Source of the DNA: Methylocystis sp. KS32
GTDB lineage: Bacteria > Pseudomonadota > Alphaproteobacteria > Rhizobiales > Beijerinckiaceae
DNA: 64,000 nucleotides
Direction: 5' to 3'
NCBI GenBank assembly: GCA_002862095.1
Contig: PHSQ01000002.1
Span: forward strand, 853,806 to 917,805
A program made the position numbers and the translations under genes. Position 1 is the stretch's first letter, and each line of letters starts with the position of its first letter. The notes beneath the pieces are model-generated. The model had not been told where the DNA came from, made no database searches, and saw only the letters and a program-made list of their open reading frames with translations. Below are positions 48,875 through 56,835 of this stretch, piece after piece.

Positions 48875-49534
48875 ATGTCGCATCCCTCCGACTATTGGGT
48901 TGAGAGAAAATCGGAACGCCTTCTAGCGGCTGACGCTACCGCGTTGCGAGTTGCTCTCCGCGTTGACCACCGATTGGAATTCGATCCGCTCGGAGCGATT
49001 CGTTGGTTCGAGAGGGTGCCTTTACCCAAGAAAGGGCTGCTAACGGTGCACCGCTTCGATGGCGCGAAAGGGTGCCCACCGGCGCGTGTCAAATATGACC
49101 CACTGAGGCTATTCGCTACCGATGGAATTATGGAAGCGGCCGAGCAATATCGGGACCCAGTTGCATTATATATTCTGACACATGAACTCGGGCACATCAT
49201 CGAACACGACCGAACAGCGAAGGCCTTTTCGAGCGATGAATCTCAACGCCTAAAAGCACCTCCGGTGGAAGAGCGAGCTGAATGGCAAGCTGACAAATTT
49301 GCTGACCACGCCCTGCTTCCATGGAAATTTATCATTGCATATAGATTCAACGTGGCTGAAATCGCCGCCGTGTGCAATGTAGAAAGCTCGCTCGTTATAC
49401 GTCAGATCGACGCTCTCAGACTGTCTCGACGATACGTCGAAGGCACCTGCCCCGAATGTGCAAATCCTACGCTCGTGCGCAACGGGACCTTTTTGAAGTG
49501 CGAGACCTGCGGGTCAGCGACGGGGTGCAGTTGA
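48875..49534 (+). CDS. ImmA/IrrE-type (M78) metallopeptidase with NrdJ-like zinc-ribbon tail
   Basis: 219 residues. The zinc-peptidase motif is H103-E-L-G-H107 within LYILTHELGHIIEHD, with a downstream ERAEWQADKFADHALLP helix typical of ImmA/IrrE. A helix-turn-helix-like segment follows (FNVAEIAAVCNVESSLVIRQIDAL). Residues 192-219 copy the NrdJ tail: 21 of 28 identical, with Phe206 in place of one Cys. CGGAGG precedes the ATG, so it is probably co-transcribed with nrdJ. No partner repressor gene is present. Codon use differs from the host and matches the altered nrdJ end. Target unknown. Confidence 0.85.
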   Translation: MSHPSDYWVERKSERLLAADATALRVALRVDHRLEFDPLGAIRWFERVPLPKKGLLTVHRFDGAKGCPPARVKYDPLRLFATDGIMEAAEQYRDPVALYILTHELGHIIEHDRTAKAFSSDESQRLKAPPVEERAEWQADKFADHALLPWKFIIAYRFNVAEIAAVCNVESSLVIRQIDALRLSRRYVEGTCPECANPTLVRNGTFLKCETCGSATGCS

Positions 49535-49628
49535 GTCTTTAACTCATCATCGTCGCAACGACGCGCCTTTCCACGCAAGCGCCGTCGCAATCGCAGCCTC
49601 CCTCATCCGACTCCGCTTCGCGGAGCCA

Positions 49629-49925
49629 CCTTCTCCCACAAGTGGGAGAAGGGAGGGGCGGTCGCCGGGTTCGGGGGCGTCATGGCCGGGCTTGGCCCGG
49701 CCATCCACGAAAAGCCCCGTCGTTTTCCCCCGCGCCAGCTTCCCGCCGCCTCCCCGCCGCAGGGGTGTCCGGGTCGAGTTCGGCCATGACGGCGGGCGGC
49801 GTTTGTCATTCCCGCGCAAGCGGGAATCCAGGGCAAAGGCCGGTTTCGTTGGAGCTGTGGCCGCTGGATTCCCGCTTGCGCGGGAATGACAGGGGGCGCT
49901 GGATTCCCGCGTATGCGGGAAAGAC
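49629..49925. repeat. Cluster of palindromic repeats
   Basis: CCTTCTCCCAC-AA-GTGGGAGAAGG (49629-49652) is a perfect 11-bp-arm hairpin; ATGGCCGGG...CCCGGCCAT lies at 49682-49704; and ATTCCCGC-type inverted repeats cover 49805-49925 (three half units). These fill the gap between the metallopeptidase gene and the next gene; no coding frame is credible there. Confidence 0.8.
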
Positions 49926-50017
49926 ATCCGGGGCTCTCGCCGGGCGGGAAAACAATTGCCAAACCACGCAAAAAATTGCACCTTCCCGCCGCAATCGCGT
50001 CAGGGAGAGTTCGAACA

Positions 50018-50614
50018 TTGGCATCGCGTCGACGTAAATCCACCATCAGCCGCTTCGCCCTCGCCGCAACCGCTATTGCTCTCGCCGCCGCCTGCCCGCC
50101 CGCCGCGCTCGCCGCCGGCTGGCATTATTACGATCCAGAATGCCCCGTCGCGCTTGGGTCCAAGTCGATGAAATTCGTCGCGATGCAGCCCAAGCGTAGC
50201 ATCGACCGCGTTTGCGACGCGCTGGGCGACATCGGCCCCACCGTCATCGCGCTCGACGCCCCCGACCCGGAACTGCGCGAGATGATCTGGGACATTCGCG
50301 TGTTGCGCGACATGGGCCGCCCCGACGGCGACGAAAATGTCGAGGCCGATACGGTGTTCAAACTGGAGCCGGAGAAGCACCGCAACGGCATGGTCAATTT
50401 CGACCATGATTTTGCGGCCGCCGACAAATATATCCTGCTGGTGAGGATGAAGAGCGACGACGGCTCGAAGGAATATGTCGGCCGCCATCGTTTCACGGTC
50501 GGCCTGCTCGATAATACCGATCTTTACGCCTATGTCGGCTTCGGCCTGTTTCTGGCGGCGGTCGGCGGCGGCTTCGGCTATGTCGCGCTAAAGAAGCGCA
50601 AGAGCGCCGCTTAG
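50018..50614 (+). CDS. Periplasmic protein with C-terminal membrane anchor (paralogue of the gene at 10624)
   Basis: 198 residues from a TTG at 50018, chosen because AGGGAGA lies 9 bp upstream and the signal peptide follows directly (ISRFALAATAIALAAACPPAALA). The mature domain has two cysteines (ECPVALG, RVCDALGD), then DIGPTVIALDAPDPELREMIWDIRVLR and SDDGSKEYVGRHRFTVG, a helix near 170-190 and a Lys/Arg tail. Same architecture and motif order as the 10624 protein, with looser C-terminal similarity. Function unknown. Confidence 0.78.
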   Translation: MASRRRKSTISRFALAATAIALAAACPPAALAAGWHYYDPECPVALGSKSMKFVAMQPKRSIDRVCDALGDIGPTVIALDAPDPELREMIWDIRVLRDMGRPDGDENVEADTVFKLEPEKHRNGMVNFDHDFAAADKYILLVRMKSDDGSKEYVGRHRFTVGLLDNTDLYAYVGFGLFLAAVGGGFGYVALKKRKSAA

Positions 50615-50628
50615 CGCGCGCCGACCTC

Positions 50629-51222
50629 TCAAAAATACCGTTCGGGCACTTTGATCAGATCGCCGGGATAAACGGGAACGGTCGGAGACATCTTGTACTC
50701 CGTGAAACTCGCTTCCCCGGCGCGCTGGATCATCACATAGGAGCGGCTCGCGCGATAGGTCGAGCCTCCGGCCACGGCGATGGCGCTCATCAGGTTCAGC
50801 CCGCTTCGGAAAGGATATTCTCCCGGCTTCTCCACCTCGCCGAGAATGTAAAACGGCCTGAATGTGGCGATGTCGACCGTCACCTTGGGGTTCTTCAAAT
50901 AGTTGCCGCTGGCGAATTTCTTCGAAAGCAACTGCTCCAACTCCGGCTTCGTCAATCCGGCGGCCTGCACGGTCCCCGCGAGCGGTAGGGACAGGCTTCC
51001 GCCAGGATCGATTTCATATTCGCCGGTGAGCTTGTCTTCGCCAAAAACGGTGACCTTCAATTTGTCGCCGGCCTGCAGCTTGATCGCGTTTAGATTCACG
51101 CCTTGGGAAGACGGAGCGTCGTCCGCCGCGCCCAGATTGAATACGGAGGAGCTGTCGCAGGCGCCCTGCGCGAGAAACAAAAAAACACTCAAAACCCCCC
51201 CGAGTATTTTTCCAACTTTCAT
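50629..51222 (-). CDS. Polysaccharide export outer-membrane lipoprotein (Wza/GumB-like)
   Basis: 197 residues from the ATG at 51222 (GAGAGGCGA upstream). Lipobox LAQGAC (acylated Cys near 23). The Poly_export domain IKLQAGDKLKVTVFGEDKLTGEYEIDPGGSLSLPLAG and a SLBB-type domain (TVDIATFRPFYILGEVEKPGEYPF...AVAGGSTYRASRSYV) follow. It is the short form, without the long Wza C-terminus. No polymerase or glycosyltransferase genes adjoin it. Confidence 0.9.
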   Translation of the reverse strand: MKVGKILGGVLSVFLFLAQGACDSSSVFNLGAADDAPSSQGVNLNAIKLQAGDKLKVTVFGEDKLTGEYEIDPGGSLSLPLAGTVQAAGLTKPELEQLLSKKFASGNYLKNPKVTVDIATFRPFYILGEVEKPGEYPFRSGLNLMSAIAVAGGSTYRASRSYVMIQRAGEASFTEYKMSPTVPVYPGDLIKVPERYF

Positions 51223-51342
51223 TCGCCTCTCGCAATTTTTGAGAGAAATCGCTATTGCGGTCCGACCCCGGCCGGCAGAGACAAGTGCCATTCCGGCGCC
51301 GGCTTTGCAACCACAATTAACCTTCGTCAATAAACAAGCTTA

Positions 51343-52104
51343 ATGAGCGAGGACGAGCTGTTTAGATCAAGCTACGGGCGCGGCGAAAATTCGGGCGACG
51401 CGTTTCTTGGAACCGGAACGCCACGTTTCAACGCCGGACAAAAAGCAAGTCTCCGCCGCGAACCGTCCATCTGTTTCGCGATCTTTTTTTTCGTTTCGTC
51501 GGGCCTTTACGCGCAGACCATCGGCGGACAAACAAGGTATAGGTCGGAACAAAATTGCATTGGCGCAAACAAACTGACGCAAGAGCAATGCGCAAACGCT
51601 TCGGCGAACGCGCAGGCGGAGTTCGAGGAAAAAGCGCCTCGCTTCCCGACTCGGGAAAGCTGCGAAAAGATTTTCGCGGAATCGGGATGCGGCATCGGCT
51701 TCAAAGGCGCGGATGGATGGGCCGGCAAGAAGTCGGGAGTCTATTTTTCTCCCCGTCAACAGGGTTTCCTGGTGATGACAACGGCCAAGGGCGCCTTCGC
51801 GGCGCCTTTCACGTCGGGGCCGAATATCCGCTTTTCGTTCAGGGAAATTTCGAAGCGAAACGTCGCAATAGACACAGTTCTTGGCCAAAGGGCGCGCGAA
51901 TCCTGGCGCGCCGAACCCGCCCGGCCCAGCGGCGGAACGACGCCGAACGAGCGCGGCTTGTCGGAAGCGCCGATGGGCGACCGCGCCGCCGTGCCGCCGC
52001 CGACGCCCGTCGATCCCAATTTCGATTGCTCTTCCGTGCTGGAGCCATCAAAAGACGGGCGCGCAGACATCGGTTGCTATCCTGCCCCAACCCGGCGCCG
52101 GTGA
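51343..52104 (+). CDS. DUF1190 (YgiB-like) protein
   Basis: 253 residues. A hydrophobic segment (SICFAIFFFVSSGLYAQ, ~43-59) after a polar lead suggests export or anchoring; the real start could be further in. The DUF1190 core is CIGANKLTQEQCANASANAQAEFEEKAPRFPTRESCEKIFAESGCGIGFKGADGWAGKKSGVYFSPRQQGF, with four cysteines. The C-terminal third is Pro/Arg-rich with two more cysteines (FDCSSV, GCYPAP). Function unknown. Confidence 0.8.
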   Translation: MSEDELFRSSYGRGENSGDAFLGTGTPRFNAGQKASLRREPSICFAIFFFVSSGLYAQTIGGQTRYRSEQNCIGANKLTQEQCANASANAQAEFEEKAPRFPTRESCEKIFAESGCGIGFKGADGWAGKKSGVYFSPRQQGFLVMTTAKGAFAAPFTSGPNIRFSFREISKRNVAIDTVLGQRARESWRAEPARPSGGTTPNERGLSEAPMGDRAAVPPPTPVDPNFDCSSVLEPSKDGRADIGCYPAPTRRR

Positions 52105-52161
52105 ACGGCCTTCGCGCCCGCCACTGAAAGCCTGCAAATCGGAGCCTCAAGAGAAGCCCCT

Positions 52162-52917
52162 ATGACTGATCCTCGCTTGAGACGACTAAGTCATTGGCGA
52201 CTAAAATTGCTTTCGATCGTTGTCGCCTCGCTCAGCCCCATCACTTTGGCCTATGGCATCGGCCAGCGAGACGCCCTGTGGCAGGTCGTCGAAGGCCTTT
52301 GCGTGCCGATGAATGCGACGTTCGGAATTTCATTGCCCTGTCTGAAGGTCGATTCGACCCGTCGCTTCGTGGTGATCCGCGCGCCGGGCGACGAGACCCA
52401 CATCATCGTCGTGCCCACCCAAAGAATCGCGGGGATCGAGAGCCCCGCCCTGTTCTCTCCCGACACGCCAAACCTTTGGGCCATCGCCTGGAACGAAAGG
52501 TCGTGGGTAAGCGGCGCCGCCGGCAGGAGCCTGGAATGGTCCGACATCGGCATGGCGATCAATTCGAGCGTCTCGCGCACGCAAGACCAATTGCATATCC
52601 ACGTGGATTGCGTCGATCCTCGCTTAAAACACATGCTCGCGAACCATGCGAAAAACATCTCCGGACGGTGGTCGGAGTTCGATTTACCTCCCTGGGCTGG
52701 CCGCTATCGGGTGAAACGGATCGGCCACGCCGAATTGGATCGAGGAATTTTTCAGATGGTCGCGGACGAAATCGCCGGGGCGAGAGAACATATGGGCCTG
52801 CAGACCATCGGGGTCATCGGCGCACAGGGACCAAAGGGAGAAAAGGATTTCGTCGTCTTCGTGAATAGCCATGGCGGCCATGCCGAGGAATTGCTCGATC
52901 GTCAATGTCCGGCGTAG
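52162..52917 (+). CDS. cdh: CDP-diacylglycerol pyrophosphatase (Cdh family)
   Basis: 251 residues. An N-terminal hydrophobic stretch (LKLLSIVVASLSPITLAYGI) anchors or exports it. The HIT-like catalytic block is INSSVSRTQDQLHIHVDC, with LPCLKVD, IVVPTQRIAGIESPALF and WAIAWNER as flanking Cdh motifs. It hydrolyses CDP-diacylglycerol to phosphatidate and CMP. It follows the DUF1190 gene by 57 bp on the same strand. Confidence 0.88.
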   Translation: MTDPRLRRLSHWRLKLLSIVVASLSPITLAYGIGQRDALWQVVEGLCVPMNATFGISLPCLKVDSTRRFVVIRAPGDETHIIVVPTQRIAGIESPALFSPDTPNLWAIAWNERSWVSGAAGRSLEWSDIGMAINSSVSRTQDQLHIHVDCVDPRLKHMLANHAKNISGRWSEFDLPPWAGRYRVKRIGHAELDRGIFQMVADEIAGAREHMGLQTIGVIGAQGPKGEKDFVVFVNSHGGHAEELLDRQCPA

Positions 52918-52932
52918 AAAGTGGCTCCGCCT

Positions 52933-53685
52933 TCAACTCGAAATGAAGCGCCGTTCCTCGCGCTCGAGCACGACGCTGGTCAGAACATCGGTCGCATAGG
53001 CGCCAGTATCGACATTGATCCGGTTCGGCAGCGATTCCGGCGCTTGGACGGGCGTATGGCCGTGGACAATGATTTTCTCATGGGCGCCGCGATAGGAATT
53101 GAACTCGTCGCGAATCCACAGGAGATCGCGCTCCTCTTGCCGGGCCAGGGGAACTCCGGGCCTCACCCCCGCGTGACAGAAAAAGTAATCGCCCAGACTC
53201 CACGAGAGCGCGGTGTCTGAATAAAACTTTAGGTGCGATGGCGGCAACGACTGACGAAAGCTGGTCAAAGCCTCGGAAAAGCCCTTTCCTCGCATCGGCT
53301 CCCGGACGTCGATTCCATACGACATGAGCGTTTCAAGCCCGCCAAATCGCCGCCATTCGTCGAGTATCGAGGGATCGTCGAGAAAGTTCAGCAGCGTCGC
53401 CTCGTGATTGCCTCGCAATGCGACATAGGACGCCGGAAGACCTCCATTCAATATCCAGTCGACCACGCCCGAGGAATCCGGCCCTCTATCCACATAGTCG
53501 CCCAACAGAACAATGATCGCATTCTCGCACCCGCTTGCGTCGATATCGGCGCGCAGCTTGCTCGAAAGGCGCTTCAATAGATCAAGCCGGCCATGAATAT
53601 CCCCAATCGCATAAACCCGCGTTCCGGCTGGCAGGCTCGCTCGGCCCGCCTTCGACGCGCTCTTGGACCCGAAAAGAGAAAGCAT
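52933..53685 (-). CDS. PPP-family metallophosphatase
   Basis: 250 residues from the ATG at 53685 (an upstream TTG adds 12). Metal-binding motifs: GDIHG, LLGDYVDRGPDS, LRGNHE and HGHTP, in the spacing of bacterial serine/threonine or diadenosine tetraphosphate phosphatases; FFCHAGVRPGVPL supplies a further ligand. Probably cytoplasmic. The substrate is not predictable. It is convergent with cdh. Confidence 0.88.
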   Translation of the reverse strand: MLSLFGSKSASKAGRASLPAGTRVYAIGDIHGRLDLLKRLSSKLRADIDASGCENAIIVLLGDYVDRGPDSSGVVDWILNGGLPASYVALRGNHEATLLNFLDDPSILDEWRRFGGLETLMSYGIDVREPMRGKGFSEALTSFRQSLPPSHLKFYSDTALSWSLGDYFFCHAGVRPGVPLARQEERDLLWIRDEFNSYRGAHEKIIVHGHTPVQAPESLPNRINVDTGAYATDVLTSVVLEREERRFISS

Positions 53686-53871
53686 TGAGAATAGGTGCCA
53701 TGACGGCGAGAGGAATTGCAATCGAAATCTTTATTCTTCACGGTCGTGGAAGGCGCTTTTGCTTGCGCCTCTTCTCATGACAGCAGGCTTTGTTTCACCC
53801 TCAAAACAAAAATAAGGAGGGCGGCCATCGGCGTTTTCCCCGGCTCGAACATCGCCTTGGCGTCTATCCCC

Positions 53872-54102
53872 TCATTTTGCCGCCGCGCCCATCCCGAAGA
53901 GACAAGCAAAAAGCGCCAAAACCGTCCAGGCTCCAAGCAGAAAATGGCCGGCGGCGAAGCATATTAGCGCAAATACTCCTGCTAACGCCGCGATGGCCGT
54001 GGCCGGTCCTCTCAGAGGGCCGGCTTCACTTTGTTTAAATAAATAGAAATCTCTCTGGACCCCAGGTCCGTGCTCGCGAATGGATCTGTCCGCAAAAGCC
54101 AT
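53872..54102 (-). CDS. Small inner-membrane protein, function unknown
   Basis: 76 residues: a polar N-terminus (~1-28), then two hydrophobic segments (AIAALAGVFALICFAAGHFLL and a second ending ALFACLFGMGAA). A run of G precedes the ATG. No family was recognised. A real gene is plausible from the paired membrane helices and good start context, but it is short. Confidence 0.5.
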   Translation of the reverse strand: MAFADRSIREHGPGVQRDFYLFKQSEAGPLRGPATAIAALAGVFALICFAAGHFLLGAWTVLALFACLFGMGAAAK

Positions 54103-54298
54103 GACGCTACCCCCCCGCCGACCGCGGCGAGCATGTTGAACTCTCTCTCTGTGTTAAACGTCAAACCCTTCGGTTTGTTTCATCTGGCCCGTAAAATAAC
54201 TTTGCCTTTTTTAACGCTTTTTTTCGTCGGGACGCTCTCGATGAAAGCCCGCCAATTCGCTTCGGTCTTCAGGGGTAAGGCGGGCGCCTATTTCTTTG

Positions 54299-54446
54299 GC
54301 GTCACGAAGCAAAAACTGGAGCGGTAAAGGGGAACGTGATTGCGAGCGCAGGCAAAATCACTCCAGAGCCGGGTCGTCCCCCTGGATTGCTTCCTCGCTC
54401 ACGCTCCTTGCAATGACGAACTCGCCGCCAAACTCGTTTATGACGC
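54299..54446 (-). repeat. Full-length CATTGCGAG composite repeat, copy 5 (inverted)
   Basis: Reads in reverse relative to copies 4 and 6: GTCACGAAGCAAAAACTGG flank, GATTGCGAGCGCAGG, GGATTGCTTCC, GCAATGACGAACTCGCCGCC, then CGTTTATGACG. It ends just before the stop of the convergent DUF882 gene. No gene is seen in 54103-54453 otherwise. Confidence 0.8.
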
Positions 54447-54453
54447 AGGAGGG

Positions 54454-56289
54454 CTATTCGGCCCCGGCGCCAAACTTGTCCGTCGCGGGGATACTCGCAT
54501 TCCCCGAGAAACCGGCTTTTGTCCCCGATTCCGTCGCCTGCAAAACATCTTGATCAGAGGCCTGAGCGGCGGCGCGCAGCCCACCGACAGCCGTCCCCAT
54601 CACGGAAGAGGACGATGCTCGGCTCGCGGGGGCCGCGGTGGTCATGGCGCGGAAATTCGAAGGATCTAGCCGTGCGGGCACGAACTCTGCCCTGGGGCCA
54701 GCGGTGGCTTTGCCAATCGTGCTCTTGCCTCCCGACACCTTGGCGGCGGCATTCGCGCCTTTCGCCGAAGACGGCGCAAAGGCGAGCGGCTGGTGGTCGG
54801 AAGGAGTGGCTTTCACTTTCGCGGCGCCGTGGGCCGACTCCGTGGCGTCGATCAAATTCGATAACGCGCCCGCATCGTCCTTCTTGCGATACGGCGCAAT
54901 GCCTCTTGGGCGCGGGGGCGGGGCCGTAGCGGCAACGGAAGCCGTCGTGTCCGCCGGGGTTTCCTGGCGTGAGTCCAGGCTCCCTCGCCCAACCAGCGCG
55001 AACTCCGTCGGCCTCGTCGGCGGCAAGGGAACCTCCGAAACCGCCGCCAAATGGCTTGGCCGGCGCGGCGGCAGGGGGATGTCGCCCGCGCGCTCTTGGT
55101 TGGGGACAACAGACTCCTCGCCGGACGCCTGACCAATGCTCGCGGCGTTATCTTCCTCGCGAGTCGCGAGACGCTTCTCCGCCGGGCCAGGTTCCAATGG
55201 AGCGGCTTGTTCGAGCGCGACCGGACGTTGAGGCGGCAACGGGGCGCGCGCAAGCCTATCGCGTTCGGCCGCCTCGGCCTTCGCGGCGGCCGCTGCGGCC
55301 TTCGCAGCCTCGGCCCTGGCGGCGGCTTCCGCCTTCGCCGCTGCGGCGGCGTCAACGGAACCGGCCGACATGACAGTCTCGCCACGAGGCAAATCGGCCT
55401 CGGCTTTCGCCAAAACCTCCCGCCCACGGCGACCGGAGGCATTCGCGGTCTCGCCGCCGCCCTCCTCGTCGGATTCGGCGACGGCGGCCCGACCGCCCCG
55501 CGTGGGGCGCGGCGCGAGCGCGGACCACTGCTTAGGAGGCTCCGGAGCCGGAGCCACCGCGTCCTCGGCCTCGTCCTCTCCTCCGCCAAACAAAAACGCC
55601 AAAAATCCGCTGGACGACCGGCGAGGCGCCATTACGATCGCGCCGTTGTTGCGCGCCTCGATTTCCGCCTTCGCCTCTTCGTAGCCGGGCAGCGGTTGAC
55701 CATTGGACGGAAGATGAACGGTTTTGCCGTCGGGGAAGAGTTGAACCAGTTGTTCGTAGCTCATACGCGGCCAGGCGCGAACATCGCCCACATCGAGATG
55801 CACGAAAGGCGTGCCCGCGTTCGGGTAGTAGCCCACCCCTCCTCGCTGCATCCGCATTCCGATTTCGCGAATGCGCGACATGGGCATTCCCGGCATCGTC
55901 GTATCCATCGCCTTGCCGAGCATATGCTGCGAATATTTGGCGACGGCCCGGGAGCGCGAGCGCAACATCGCGTTTGTCGCGGGAGAACGATAGGCGGAAA
56001 CGACCTTGATGACCTCGCCTCCGACCCCCGCGCTTCGATAGGCCTCCCAGACGACGTCGAACAAGCGTGGGTCCATATTGGTGGGTTCGTCGCGCCGCCA
56101 GTCGCGCAAAAACCAGTTTAGCTGCTGCAACACGTTGCGGTCATATTGACCATTCACGAGATAGGTCGCCGAAATGGATTCCTGCGTATGCACATAATAG
56201 AGGTTGATCGTGCGCGTATCGCCGTTCGCCACCGCCGTCTCGGTGAACGAAGGCGTCATCACGCCACAGACGACGACCAACGCCGCCAT
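54454..56289 (-). CDS. DUF882 (YcbK-like M15 peptidase fold) exported protein with long disordered tail
   Basis: 611 residues from the ATG at 56289. Signal peptide MAALVVVCGVMTPSFTETAVA, then the zinc D,D-carboxypeptidase-like domain (~25-215): VSAYRSPATNAMLR, SQHMLGKAMDTTMP and PFVHLDVGDVRAWPRM supply the His/Asp/His ligands, pointing to peptidoglycan trimming. The remaining ~390 residues are low-complexity Ala/Pro/Arg/Glu, including repeated PLPPxRP motifs. A 118-bp mosaic repeat ends 11 bp upstream of the start; the open frame continues through it, but no better start is seen. Confidence 0.82.
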   Translation of the reverse strand: MAALVVVCGVMTPSFTETAVANGDTRTINLYYVHTQESISATYLVNGQYDRNVLQQLNWFLRDWRRDEPTNMDPRLFDVVWEAYRSAGVGGEVIKVVSAYRSPATNAMLRSRSRAVAKYSQHMLGKAMDTTMPGMPMSRIREIGMRMQRGGVGYYPNAGTPFVHLDVGDVRAWPRMSYEQLVQLFPDGKTVHLPSNGQPLPGYEEAKAEIEARNNGAIVMAPRRSSSGFLAFLFGGGEDEAEDAVAPAPEPPKQWSALAPRPTRGGRAAVAESDEEGGGETANASGRRGREVLAKAEADLPRGETVMSAGSVDAAAAAKAEAAARAEAAKAAAAAAKAEAAERDRLARAPLPPQRPVALEQAAPLEPGPAEKRLATREEDNAASIGQASGEESVVPNQERAGDIPLPPRRPSHLAAVSEVPLPPTRPTEFALVGRGSLDSRQETPADTTASVAATAPPPRPRGIAPYRKKDDAGALSNLIDATESAHGAAKVKATPSDHQPLAFAPSSAKGANAAAKVSGGKSTIGKATAGPRAEFVPARLDPSNFRAMTTAAPASRASSSSVMGTAVGGLRAAAQASDQDVLQATESGTKAGFSGNASIPATDKFGAGAE

Positions 56290-56300
56290 GAGCGCGCGGC

Positions 56301-56418
56301 CTAGAGCAAAATCCGAAAAAGTTGATAGACTTTTTCGATCATATTTTGCTCCAGCTTTTTGAACCTGGAGCGATTTCTTATCGACCAGACGATTCCGTCC
56401 GGTCGGAAAGCGCTCTAG
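56301..56418 (-). repeat. 118-bp mosaic palindromic repeat, copy C
   Basis: Reverse orientation of copies A and B: CTAGAGCAAAATCCGAAAAAG to GGAAAGCGCTCTAG. It supplies the DNA immediately upstream of the DUF882 start, so its stem would lie in that mRNA leader. Confidence 0.9.
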
Positions 56419-56835
56419 GTCGGCCAGGATTTGCGGTTTGCGAACGATGGCGTCTTGGGACAAATCTTTCCTGCTCACCTGAACACGCGCTCTGGAGGCT
56501 TTTACGGCCAGCGCGGCGGCCTTCCCGCGCTCGGCCATGGCGAAGCACGCCGACGCGCCGTTTGTTTTCCTTCGGGACAGGCTCTATCCCAAACGCTATT
56601 TGATTTGGATGGATATGATCGCGCCCCGCCGCTACCGCGGCAAGGCCCCTTGGCGACCGATCCCCCAAACCACAAGTTCACGCTAAGTCATCATCGTGGC
56701 GAAAAATAGCCTGAAAATTCAGCGAGTGCAAAATCCGGGGGGCTGCGCGCTGGCGCGACGATTTATCGCTGTCCAGCGTCATCTTCTTGAGCTGGCGTCC
56801 CCTTGAATCGGTTGCGACGGCAGCCTGGTCGCGCC
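56419..56835. other. Intergenic region, nothing recognised
   Basis: About 417 bp between the mosaic repeat and dcd. Short open frames on both strands lack ribosome sites and family resemblance. It should contain the promoter of the DUF882 gene. Confidence 0.35.

Noticed and set aside
48875..49534. Prophage or toxin-antitoxin remnant
   Set aside because: Although the peptidase is ImmA-like, no repressor, integrase or toxin gene accompanies it; the link to nrdJ is the better-supported context.
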